Source of the DNA: Arachidicoccus ginsenosidivorans
Lineage (GTDB): Bacteria; Bacteroidota; Bacteroidia; Chitinophagales; Chitinophagaceae
Assembly (NCBI RefSeq): GCF_007971385.1
Contig: NZ_CP042434.1
Location: forward strand, 1,736,001-1,800,000
DNA length: 64,000 nucleotides
Direction: 5' to 3'
A model generated the notes under the pieces. The model saw nothing but the letters and a program-made list of their open reading frames with translations, did not search any database and was not told the origin of the DNA. How positions within the stretch are numbered: the first letter of the stretch is position 1; each line of letters begins with the position of its first letter. Shown piece after piece: positions 27,908-37,448 of the stretch. A program made the position numbers and the translations under genes.

Positions 27908-29851
27908 ATGAAATTATATATAAAAATGATATTCATCTCCCTCTCATTCACAATGATAGGTTCATGCAAGAAATACTTGGACGTTACTCCCGATAATGTG
28001 GCAACATTGAATAGTTCATTTAGTAATGCCAATGAAACACAGGCTTATCTCTTTGGTTGTTATCATTATTTGCAAGCAATGGGCGATGTGTTAGGTAATC
28101 CAGGCTTTACAACTTCTGGAGAAGTCATCTATCCAATCAACCTACCCAGTGGAACAGCTTTACAAGGATCTGCACAAGGCTTCACATTAATGCAGGGTAC
28201 ACAAAATGAACAAAATCCAATTTATAATTATTGGGATGGTTATAATTATGGTCAAAGATTATGGGAAGGCATCAGAAAATGTAATACATTCCTTGACAAC
28301 GTTGATCAACCACTCGATCTAACTAAAGATGACAAAAAACGTTGGGTCGCGGAAGCAAAGTTTTTAAAGGCCTATTATCATTATTGGCTAATACGCATGT
28401 ATGGAGCAATCCCCATCGCAGATAAAGCCTTGCCTATAAATTCTACTTCTGAGGAAGTCAGACAAAAACAACAACCTGTTGACTCTTGCTTTCAGTACGT
28501 TGTCAATTTGTTAGATGAGGCCATCCCGGATTTGCCGCCTTCTATTCAAAACGGCATTTCAGAAGCTGGAAGAATAACACAAGTCATTGCCTTAGCTGTC
28601 AAAGCTGAAGTACTTGCTACGGAAGCGAGCCCTTTATATAATGGCAATCCAGATTATGCTAGCTTTAAAAATATTGACGGAACTCCCTTATTCTCTCAAA
28701 CAAAAGATAATACTAAATGGAAAGCTGCAGCCGACGCCTGTGATTCAGCTATAATCGCAACCCAACGTTATGGAGCACAATTATATACGTTCGTACCTAA
28801 ATCTGGCATTACACATATGTCCGATCAGACCAAAGAGATATTAACATTACAGGGCGCATTCAATGACAGTTGGAATACAGAGCAAATTTGGACAATAAAC
28901 AATACATTTGGGTATCAGATATACGCCTGTCCTAGAGTCAATGACAATGCAATAACCGTGTATAATTTCTTTTCATCCTTTGGTGTCCCGATGGCTGAAA
29001 CAGAATTATTTTATTCAAATCATGGTGTTCCGATTAATGAAGACCGAACTTTCGATTATGCTGGCAGACATAAAGTTGTCCAGGGTGATGATGCAAATAT
29101 GTATTATGTCAAAAAGGGGTATAATACCAATAAAGGTAATTTAAATAGGGAGCCAAGATACTATGCAGACATTTCATTTGATGGAGGCGTTTGGTTTGGG
29201 TTTGGTAATACAGATGACAATAATCCAAATTATATTAATGCAGTAAATGGCCCAGCTGCTCCTTTAGACCCATTAAGTTATAATCCAACAGGTTATTGGC
29301 CGAAAAAACTCACCCCTTATCAAACTACAGCGACAGGTGGTGCCAATTCAACTTTCCAATCCCAGAATTACTATTGGCCTTTTATGCGTCTTACTGGACT
29401 TTGGCTTTTATATGCGGAATGCCTAAATGAGGTCAACGGTCCTGGCCCTGATGTTTATAAATGGATAGATAAGGTTAGAGAAAGAGCAGGATTACCAGGT
29501 GTAGTTGAAGCATGGTCCAAATACTCAAATAATCCAAATAAACCATTGACAAAGGACGGATTACGACAAATCATTCATCAAGAAAGAAGAATAGAATTAG
29601 CATTTGAAGGACAGGCTGGCTGGGATTTGAGAAGATGGAAGGAATTACAAACAGTACTAACCAGTCCATTCCAGGGGTGGAATACCCGTTCACAACAAAG
29701 GACAACTGCCTCTTATTATAATATACAAAATTACTATCAACCACAATTTGGGATAGCAGATTACTTTTTCCCAATTCAAAAATATGATTTGCTGACTAAC
29801 CCAAATCTGGTTCAAACTCCCTATTGGCAGGGATATTCCCAAAACAATTAA
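27908..29851 (+). CDS. SusD/RagB-family outer-membrane lipoprotein (second PUL)
   Basis: The 647-residue protein begins with a lipoprotein signal (MIGSC, lipid on Cys-20) followed by KKYLDVTPDNVATLNSSF. SusD helical repeats are visible (RWVAEAKFLKAYYHYWLIR, GAIPIADKALP), and the C-terminal segment contains LTGLWLLYAECLNEVNGPG, YKWIDKVRERAGLPGV and FEGQAGWDLRRWKELQ. It is longer than average (about 500-600), with extra loops between 280 and 480 that may shape the glycan site. It binds the glycan at the surface and delivers it to the adjacent SusC. The DUF4959 gene follows after 23 bp. Confidence 0.95.
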   Translation: MKLYIKMIFISLSFTMIGSCKKYLDVTPDNVATLNSSFSNANETQAYLFGCYHYLQAMGDVLGNPGFTTSGEVIYPINLPSGTALQGSAQGFTLMQGTQNEQNPIYNYWDGYNYGQRLWEGIRKCNTFLDNVDQPLDLTKDDKKRWVAEAKFLKAYYHYWLIRMYGAIPIADKALPINSTSEEVRQKQQPVDSCFQYVVNLLDEAIPDLPPSIQNGISEAGRITQVIALAVKAEVLATEASPLYNGNPDYASFKNIDGTPLFSQTKDNTKWKAAADACDSAIIATQRYGAQLYTFVPKSGITHMSDQTKEILTLQGAFNDSWNTEQIWTINNTFGYQIYACPRVNDNAITVYNFFSSFGVPMAETELFYSNHGVPINEDRTFDYAGRHKVVQGDDANMYYVKKGYNTNKGNLNREPRYYADISFDGGVWFGFGNTDDNNPNYINAVNGPAAPLDPLSYNPTGYWPKKLTPYQTTATGGANSTFQSQNYYWPFMRLTGLWLLYAECLNEVNGPGPDVYKWIDKVRERAGLPGVVEAWSKYSNNPNKPLTKDGLRQIIHQERRIELAFEGQAGWDLRRWKELQTVLTSPFQGWNTRSQQRTTASYYNIQNYYQPQFGIADYFFPIQKYDLLTNPNLVQTPYWQGYSQNN

Positions 29852-29874
29852 TAGGACTATTTAAATTAAATATC

Positions 29875-31151
29875 ATGGCATTAACTTCTTTAAATAATAA
29901 AATCGCATCCACCATTTGCGTGATGGCACTTGCAATCAGCTTTTCATGCAAAAAGTCGGACGGTTATAATAGTATAGTCTCGAAAGACCTCACTAAGCCG
30001 GGAACCGTCTCAAATATAAAAGTGGCAAACTTTAATGGTGGGGCATATATAACATATAGTCTTCCAGAAAGCAAAAATATACTATATGTCCAGGCAACTT
30101 ATAAAATTAATGATAGCACTACCCAACAGTCAAAATCGTCATATTATTCGGATAGTATCAAAGTGGAAGGGTTTTCGCAGAGCAAAGACTACGATGTTGT
30201 ACTAAGAACTGTTTCTCGTGCAAATGTTCCTTCAGATTCAGTAGTAATAAAGGTTCATCCTGATACGCCTCCTTATTTATTAACTTACAAAACAATTGCA
30301 TTAAAACCAGATTTTGGAGGTGTAAACATTAAAGCAACTAATAATACAGAATCCAATATTGGAATTGTAACACTCCTGCCCAGTGCCATAACAAACAGAA
30401 ATGAAATCATAGATCAAAAATACACAAATACAGAAACAATAGATTATAGTTTAAGAGGCTATGATACACTCCCTAAAAAATTCGGGGTATATGTCACAGA
30501 CAAATGGGGCAATAGATCAGATACATTATCTGTCACTATCCACCCCATTTTTGAAACCATAATGAACAAAACTTTTTTCTCCGCCTATGTATTACCCACA
30601 GATGTGCCTAATTATCAAAATGGATTATTTAATCTTTCCAATCTTTGGGACAACAATTTTGGGGAATTCACATACAATACCCAGCAACCCATATTAGCAA
30701 CAGACGCAAAACCATTTATATGGCCCGCATGGGCGACTTTTGACATGGGACAAACAGCAAAACTTAGTAGATACGTCGTCTGGGACAGAATTGGTGACAA
30801 CAATGAATTCGTATGGACTTCGGGAGCCCCAGAAACATGGGTAATGTGGGGACGGGCAGACACGCCACAAGATGAATTAATGCCCGCGGATACTACAGAA
30901 TTACCGCCCGTAGGAGAAATGACTCCAGGGGCTGGATTAACCTCGGCATATTCCATGCACCTCCTCGGCCAGCCCACAACCCTTTAACAAATGCAGATAT
31001 TGATCTTTGGAAAGCAGGACTTGAATTCCCGTTTTCGATCGACCTTCCTAAAGTAAGATATATAAGGTTCGAGTGTTTTAATACAATGGGCGGTACGAAC
31101 AATTATTATAATATGAATGAGATGTCCATTTATGGCAATCCCAACTTATAA
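29875..31151 (+). CDS. DUF4959/DUF5126/DUF5000 surface glycan-binding-type lipoprotein, one apparent frameshift
   Basis: I start at the ATG at 29875, which gives a lipoprotein signal ending ISFSC (Cys-25); the frame also opens 51 bp earlier, overlapping SusD. Domains in order are a DUF4959-like fibronectin fold (PGTVSNIKVANFNGGAYITY), a DUF5126-like domain (about 130-230, KFGVYVTDKWGNRSDTL) and a DUF5000/F5-8-type C domain (about 240 on, ATFDMGQTAKLSRYVVWDR). The frame breaks at the four-G run 30928-30931. A fifth G gives PGGWINLGIFHAPP and continues to VRYIRFECFN ... MSIYGNPNL before the stop at 31149. The corrected length is 425 residues. It is typically encoded directly after SusD and probably helps bind glycan at the surface. 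Confidence 0.85.
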
Positions 31152-31195
31152 TACAAAACAAATAAGAATTCCATTTGATCAAATAAAAAAGGATA

Positions 31196-32416
31196 ATGAA
31201 AAATAATAATATATATTATAGTGTGCTTTTAATTTTGATAATTACACTCGGTTGTTCAAGATCTCCAACGGATTATGAGTCATTCTTAAATGGAGAAGAA
31301 TTAGTTTATCCTGGTGTAATTTCAAATCCTGCAGTATTATCAGGCAACAACCGCGTAATGCTCACATGGCATCCAAATCCCGATCCAAGTGTTACAAAGT
31401 ATGTAGTATACTGGAACAACTACGCTGATTCTATGACCGTACCAGCGACCTCACACAATCCAACAGATACAATAAGATGCCTGATAAATAATTTAGAAGA
31501 ATATAATTACACCTTCTTTATCAATTCATACGATAATGCCAATAACAAGTCCATCGTGACCGAAGTGGATAATGCCAGGGTTTACGGGAAAATTTATCAA
31601 GCAAGTTTACAAAACAGGCCAATTAATCTGGACACTCCCTATATCGTACAACCTGACCAAAAATCTGTTTTACTCAATTTTTTAACACCTGACACACTAA
31701 ATATAAATACACTTATAACTTACACGAATACTTCTGGTGCAACAATAAAACAAAGTCTCGCACCCAATAGCAATAACTTCTTACTCTCTGATTATAAATT
31801 TGGAACCAATGTAACCTATCAATCGTCGTTCATTCCTAGTCGCAGTGCAATAGACACTTTTATAACGCTTAGGCCAGACACAATCCCCACGATTTATAAA
31901 TATGTCGAATGTGATAAAAAGTTATTTTCAGCGCTAAATTTGCCACATGACATTCATGACTATTATTACGGCACCTCTTTTGCATCAATTTGGGACGGAT
32001 CAACCAATATAAAAGGTTATCCAGATGCCTTTTGCTCTGATGGAGAGGAACCTCTTTCCAATCATTTTAGTATCGACCTTGGTGCCACCTACGACAATAT
32101 TGCCAGAATACAGGAAATTGGAAGAAATTGTTGTGACAATCCGATTGATTTTGAAATTTGGGGGATTGCAGATACGAGCAATGCCGTTTCACAATTACCT
32201 GGGAATGATGGTAATTGGAAAAATGATATATTGTCAAAAGGATGGACCTTACTAGGCGAAGTAAATAGAAGTGATGATGGCAGTGCCCCTATTACTGCGA
32301 ATCTTATTGAAAACCCACCACCTGTCCGCTATATTATGATCCGCGTATCAAAAACAGCTGGAGGGGGCTCAGGCGTAAATCTTAGCCAGATAACTTTTTG
32401 GTATAACCAAAATTAA
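31196..32416 (+). CDS. DUF4998 plus F5/8-type C domain lipoprotein
   Basis: The 406-residue protein has a lipoprotein signal (ITLGC, Cys-20). A DUF4998 region follows (about 25-230) that begins YESFLNGEELVYPGVISNP and contains a fibronectin-like strand set (NNRVMLTWHPNPDPSVTKY). The C-terminal third (about 260-406) looks like a discoidin/F5-8 domain (FSIDLGATYDNIARIQEIG, RYIMIRVSKTAGGG). DUF4959 and DUF4998 proteins are commonly encoded in tandem after SusC/SusD. Their likely role is accessory glycan binding on the cell surface. The gene is intact, 44 bp after the DUF4959 gene and 64 bp before GH95. Confidence 0.87.
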   Translation: MKNNNIYYSVLLILIITLGCSRSPTDYESFLNGEELVYPGVISNPAVLSGNNRVMLTWHPNPDPSVTKYVVYWNNYADSMTVPATSHNPTDTIRCLINNLEEYNYTFFINSYDNANNKSIVTEVDNARVYGKIYQASLQNRPINLDTPYIVQPDQKSVLLNFLTPDTLNINTLITYTNTSGATIKQSLAPNSNNFLLSDYKFGTNVTYQSSFIPSRSAIDTFITLRPDTIPTIYKYVECDKKLFSALNLPHDIHDYYYGTSFASIWDGSTNIKGYPDAFCSDGEEPLSNHFSIDLGATYDNIARIQEIGRNCCDNPIDFEIWGIADTSNAVSQLPGNDGNWKNDILSKGWTLLGEVNRSDDGSAPITANLIENPPPVRYIMIRVSKTAGGGSGVNLSQITFWYNQN

Positions 32417-32480
32417 AAATCTGCAACTGAAAAAATAGACTGCTAATTTTGAGCCCTATTTATCAATTAAAAAAATATTA

Positions 32481-34816
32481 ATGGAATTTATCAAAAAAAA
32501 ATAATACTGATTTTCCTGTTTTTTGTTTCTTACAATTCTTATGCTCAAAATCCATTGCAACTCTGGTATAACCATCCAGCAATGACATGGGAAGGCACCC
32601 TTCCATTAGGCAATGGCCGTTTGGGTATGACACCCGATGGCGGAGTGGAAAAGGAGCACGTCGTTTTAAATGACATCAGTCTATGGTCTGGATCACCTCA
32701 GGATGCCAATAATTATGATGCACATAAATATTTGCCCAAAATACGTGAACTACTATTTGAAGGTAAAAATGAAGAAGCACAAAAACTGGTAGATCAACAT
32801 TTTGTATGCCTTGGACCTGGTTCAGGTGGTCCACAATGGGGTTGTTTTCAAACACTAGGCAATATCGATATTGATTTTACTTATCCGGGTTCAAAAACCA
32901 CCAAAGTCAATTACAAAAACTATAAGCGAAGCCTTTCCCTAGACAGTGCCATTGCGACCAATACATATGAAGTAGATGGCGTTAAATATAAAAAAGAATA
33001 TTTTACCTCTTTTGGAACCGATGTGGACATTATTAGAATTACAACAAATAAATTACGTCAGATCAATTGTAGTATTGAAATAAGCCGTTCAGAAAGAGCC
33101 AAAGTTTCTACCAAGAATAATATATTACAAATGGAAGGGCAATTAGATAATGGCACTGATGGAAAAGGCATGCAATATCTGGCCAAAGTAAAAGCTGTAG
33201 CTAAGGGAGGAACTCAATACACAAAAGGCAATCGCTTAATTGTCAAAAACGCTAATGAATTAATCATTTACATTTCAGAAAAGACAAATTACAAAAATCC
33301 AACTTTTCGAAAAGACGTCGATGAATTAATGGCTAAAGCTATCAGCACTCCATACAAAAAAGAAAAAAGGCAACACATCGAAACTTTTCAAAAGTTATAT
33401 AAAAGAGTTTATGTGAATCTTGGCCCAAACAACAAGAATAATATTCCTACAGATCAACGACTAATAGAATTTCAGAAAGATCCAAAAGCAGATAATGGAA
33501 TGGCTGTTTTATTTTATCAATTCGGCAGATATTTATCGATCAGCAGTACAAGAGTAGGATTATTGCCTCCCAACTTACAAGGCCTCTGGGCCAATCAGAT
33601 CCACACGCCATGGAATGGTGATTATCATCTGGATGTCAATGTACAAATGAACCACTGGGGAACAGATGTATCTAATCTATCCGAATTGGACCTTCCTTTG
33701 ACAGCTCTGGTAAAAGCATTGGTCCCCAATGGCGAAAAAACAGCAAAGGCCTATTATAATGCAGAGGGTTGGGTAGCACATGTTATTACTAATTTATGGC
33801 AATTCACTGAACCCGGGGAGAGTGCCTCATGGGGTGTAACAAAATGCGGTTCGGGTTGGCTTTGCGATAATCTTTGGCAACATTATGCCTTCACCAATGA
33901 CACGAGTTATTTAAGAAAGATATATCCAATTTTAAAAGGGTCAGCATTATTTTATAAAAGTATGTTGGTTCGTGATCCCAAAACAAAATGGCTGGTAACA
34001 TCTCCGTCGTCATCACCGGAAAATAGTTTCGTCATGCCAGATGGCCACAACGTCAGCATCTGCATGGGACCCACAATTGATAACCAAATCATAAGAGAAC
34101 TTTATGACAATGTAATAACAGCGACAAAGATTTTTAATATCGATAAATCCTTCAGAGATACACTAGAACAACAACTCACACAATTACCTCCTGCAGGAAG
34201 AATCTCACCAGACGGAAGGATTATGGAATGGTTGGAAGATTACAAAGAATCCGACCTACACCACCGCCACATTTCTCATCTGTATGGTCTTTATCCGGCA
34301 AACCAAATCACACCAGATAGTACGCCTGATCTGGCAGAAGCTGCCAGGAAGACACTAGAGGTTCGCGGTGACGACGGGCCAGGATGGTCCATCGCTTATA
34401 AAATGCTAATGTGGTCTCGTTTATATGACGGTAATAGAGCATATAAACTATTTATTAACCTCATGCGTCCAACTACATCTACAGAAATCAATTATGGCGC
34501 CGGCGGTGGAATTTATCCCAATTTGTTTTCAGCCGGCCCCCCATTCCAGATCGATGCCAACTTTGGGGGATGCGCAGCAGTCGCTGAAATGTTGCTTCAA
34601 AGCCATGCTGGTTATATTAATTTATTACCTGCAATCCCGGACGAATGGAAGCCCGCAGGAGAAGTCCGCGGATTAAAAGCAAGAGGCAATTTCACCGTTG
34701 ATTTTAAATGGGAAAATGGGAAAATAACCACCTTCCGAATATATTCCCCTACCCGTCAGCAAGTTAAGGTAAAGATTAACGGGATTGTAAAAACCGTTTT
34801 ATCAAGGAAACTTTAA
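32481..34816 (+). CDS. GH95 alpha-L-fucosidase, one apparent frameshift in the signal peptide
   Basis: The body reads uninterrupted from 32555. The upstream ATG at 32481 starts MEFIKKK and enters a nine-A run (32493-32501). A tenth A puts IILIFLFFVSYNSYAQ, a textbook signal peptide, in frame with NPLQLWYNHPAMTWEG. I therefore start at 32481 (778 residues). Family motifs are EGTLPLGNGRLG, LNDISLWSG, LPPNLQGLWAN, WNGDYHLDVNVQMNHW (conserved Asn pair), SPSSSPENSF and PFQIDANFGG. GH95 enzymes are inverting and release terminal alpha-1,2-linked fucose (some act on alpha-L-galactose). With GH29 and GH92 nearby, the target is a fucosylated glycan. Confidence 0.92.
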
Positions 34817-34891
34817 AATAAATACACAACTAAAATCGGAAATTATCAATTTTCAACAAATTGAAACCTGACAAAAATTAATACATAACCT

Positions 34892-34942
34892 TTATAACGT
34901 CTTTGGCGAGGACAAGAATTGTTCTCGCCAAAGACGTTATAA
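34892..34942 (+). other. Long perfect hairpin between GH95 and GH92
   Basis: A perfect 19-bp stem (left arm 34892-34910, right arm 34924-34942) encloses a 13-base loop that can itself pair ACAA/TTGT. It sits in the 211-bp gap inside the PUL operon. No T-run follows on the plus strand, so it may be an mRNA-stabilising or processing structure, or a weak terminator that lowers expression of GH92 and the esterase. Confidence 0.8.
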
Positions 34943-35027
34943 GACTCAAAAATACAAAAGCAAATTAACACCCAAATCATAATTGGGATTTCTTCCCAAA
35001 AAACGAAAGACATCTAAATAAATCTGA

Positions 35028-37307
35028 ATGAAATCAACCATGAAATTCCTCTCCAAAAAAATCTTATTTATTTGCGGACTGAGTTGGAGCACAATGCTCC
35101 TTTCCCAATCTTCCACGGTCACTCAATATGTCAATCCATTCATCGGCACAGGTGCTGTTAACGGATCCAGCCTTTCAGGAAATAATTTTCCAGGTGCTAC
35201 CACTCCATTTGGTATGGTACAATTAAGCCCAGATACCAAAGAAGCGCCCGATTGGTCTGTCGCATCAGGTTATAATTACAACGATAAATCAATTTATGGT
35301 TTCAGTCACACACACCTAAGTGGCACCGGAGTCGGAGACCTTTTTGATATTAGCTTAATGCCTTATTCCAGACAAAGAAAATACCCGATTTATTCCAGAT
35401 TCGATCATGAAGAGGAAAACGCTAAACCTGGATATTATCAGGTAAATCTACTCGAAGATCAAATTAAGGTAGAACTTACAGCAACGCAACATGCTGGATT
35501 TCAAAAGTATACCTATCATAAGGATAGCGCAGAATTTGTACTTTTAGACTTGGATCATTCAATGCCCAAAGGTAGCTGGGGATGTCGTATCATTGCCGCT
35601 CAGATTAAGATTATCGATAAACATACAATAGAAGGTTTTCGTATCATTACTGGCTGGGTACCCCTACGCAAAATCTATTTTTATGCGCAGTTCTCCAAAC
35701 CGATCATTCGCCAAAAGCTCCAAAATGGTTCTACTTTATACAAAAATCAGTCTATAATCAATGGCACGGATTTAAAAGCCTATTTGAAATTTGAAAAAAA
35801 TAGCAATCCTTTATTAGTCAAATTAGCACTCTCTCCTGTCAGCACGGAGAATGCAAAGGCCAATTTAGAAGCAGAAATTCCCAACTGGGATATAAATAAC
35901 ACCACCGAACAGGCAAATAATCTTTGGCAGAAGGAATTAGGCAAAATACAAATTGAAGGAACAGAAAAGCAAAAGCGCATATTCTACACAGCTATGTACC
36001 ACGCCTTCACACAACCCAATAAATTATCTGACGTAAATGGAGATTATATGGCGGCAGACTATACCACGAGAAATGAACCAAATGGCTATTATTCAACATT
36101 TTCGCTGTGGGATATGTACCGGGCGGCTGCACCATTATATACAATATTACAGCCTAAAAAAACGTCGGCCTTTGTCAATAGCATGATTGACCATTATAAG
36201 GAATTTGGATTGCTGCCCATTTGGGGACTTTGGGGCCAGGAAAATTATTGTATGATTGGCAACCATGCCATCCCGGTAGTGGTGAATGCTGTGTTGAACC
36301 ATCTTCCGGGAATCAATCCAAAGGCAGCTTACGAAGCCGTTAAAAATTCCTCTTTGACAAGTCACATCAATGCGCCCTTCGATATATGGGAAAACTACCA
36401 TTATATGCCAGAAAACCTGCAATCACAATCCGTATCCATCACACTGGAAATGAGCTATGATGATTGGTGTGTTGCCCAACTAGCCCAGCGACTAGGAAAG
36501 ACTGAGGATTATAAACATTTTATGGATCGATCTAAATATTACAAAAATCTTTATGACGCTAATAGTGGATTTTTCAGAGCTAAAAATGATAAAAAAGCGT
36601 GGATAGAACCCTTCTCACCCTTAAATTATGGCGCAAATGGTGGCAATCCATACACGGAAGGAAACGCTTGGCAATATCTCTGGTATGTACCTCAAGATAT
36701 CCCTTCCCTGATCTCCTTAATTGGCGGGAAATCTATGTTTATCAAACGGTTAGATTCTCTTTTCACATTAAAAGATAGTACAGTAAAATTAAATAATAAT
36801 GCATCGGGCCTAATAGGCCAATATGCCCATGGTAATGAGCCAAGTCACCATATTGCCTATTTATACGATTATGCCGGCGTTCCTTGGAAAACACAATTCT
36901 ATACCCATAAAATCTTACAGGAAATGTACAATGACTCCTTTTCTGGGTATGCCGGTAATGAAGACTGTGGCCAAATGGCCTCATGGTATATATTCAGTGC
37001 AATGGGCTTTTATCCCGTAAATCCAGCCAACGGTATATTTGCTATCGGCTCTCCACTTTTGCAACAGGCTACTATAAACCTTCCAAGCGGCAAAACATTT
37101 ACTGTGAATGCAAAAAATGTTTCAAATGAAAACATATATATCCAATCAGCCACATTAAACGGCCGGCCTTTTACACATACATATTTAACTATTCATAATA
37201 TACAAAACGGAGGAAAATTGGTGTTTATTATGGGTGATAAACCAAACAAAAAATGGGGCACCAACAAAGAGGATATTCCTCCATACTCGATTTTCAACAA
37301 AAATTAA
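35028..37307 (+). CDS. GH92 family alpha-mannosidase
   Basis: The 759-residue protein has a signal peptide (MKFLSKKILFICGLSW ... LLSQ). It shows GH92 motifs from the start of the mature chain: YVNPFIGTG, NNFPGATTPFGMVQLSPDT, YGFSHTHLSGTG, then FSLWDMYRAAAPL in the linker region. The barrel has LPIWGLWGQENYCMIGNHA and GNEDCGQMASWYIFSAMGFYPVNP near the C-terminus. GH92 enzymes are calcium-dependent inverting exo-mannosidases. The usual substrates are alpha-1,2/1,3/1,6-mannosides of N-glycan or yeast-mannan type. It probably acts in the periplasm on the glycan imported by the upstream SusC/D pair. The gene is intact. The linkage specificity cannot be read from sequence. Confidence 0.9.
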   Translation: MKSTMKFLSKKILFICGLSWSTMLLSQSSTVTQYVNPFIGTGAVNGSSLSGNNFPGATTPFGMVQLSPDTKEAPDWSVASGYNYNDKSIYGFSHTHLSGTGVGDLFDISLMPYSRQRKYPIYSRFDHEEENAKPGYYQVNLLEDQIKVELTATQHAGFQKYTYHKDSAEFVLLDLDHSMPKGSWGCRIIAAQIKIIDKHTIEGFRIITGWVPLRKIYFYAQFSKPIIRQKLQNGSTLYKNQSIINGTDLKAYLKFEKNSNPLLVKLALSPVSTENAKANLEAEIPNWDINNTTEQANNLWQKELGKIQIEGTEKQKRIFYTAMYHAFTQPNKLSDVNGDYMAADYTTRNEPNGYYSTFSLWDMYRAAAPLYTILQPKKTSAFVNSMIDHYKEFGLLPIWGLWGQENYCMIGNHAIPVVVNAVLNHLPGINPKAAYEAVKNSSLTSHINAPFDIWENYHYMPENLQSQSVSITLEMSYDDWCVAQLAQRLGKTEDYKHFMDRSKYYKNLYDANSGFFRAKNDKKAWIEPFSPLNYGANGGNPYTEGNAWQYLWYVPQDIPSLISLIGGKSMFIKRLDSLFTLKDSTVKLNNNASGLIGQYAHGNEPSHHIAYLYDYAGVPWKTQFYTHKILQEMYNDSFSGYAGNEDCGQMASWYIFSAMGFYPVNPANGIFAIGSPLLQQATINLPSGKTFTVNAKNVSNENIYIQSATLNGRPFTHTYLTIHNIQNGGKLVFIMGDKPNKKWGTNKEDIPPYSIFNKN

Positions 37308-37448
37308 TTGATAAAATGGCTACCTTGGCTCATAGTATGGCAAAAGCGCTAGAATTTGTGATTTAGTCAACCCTATACCTACTTTCAAATTTTGAAACTA
37401 ATAAATCTCAGATTAACAAAACGAATATAAATTAAGAATTATACAATC

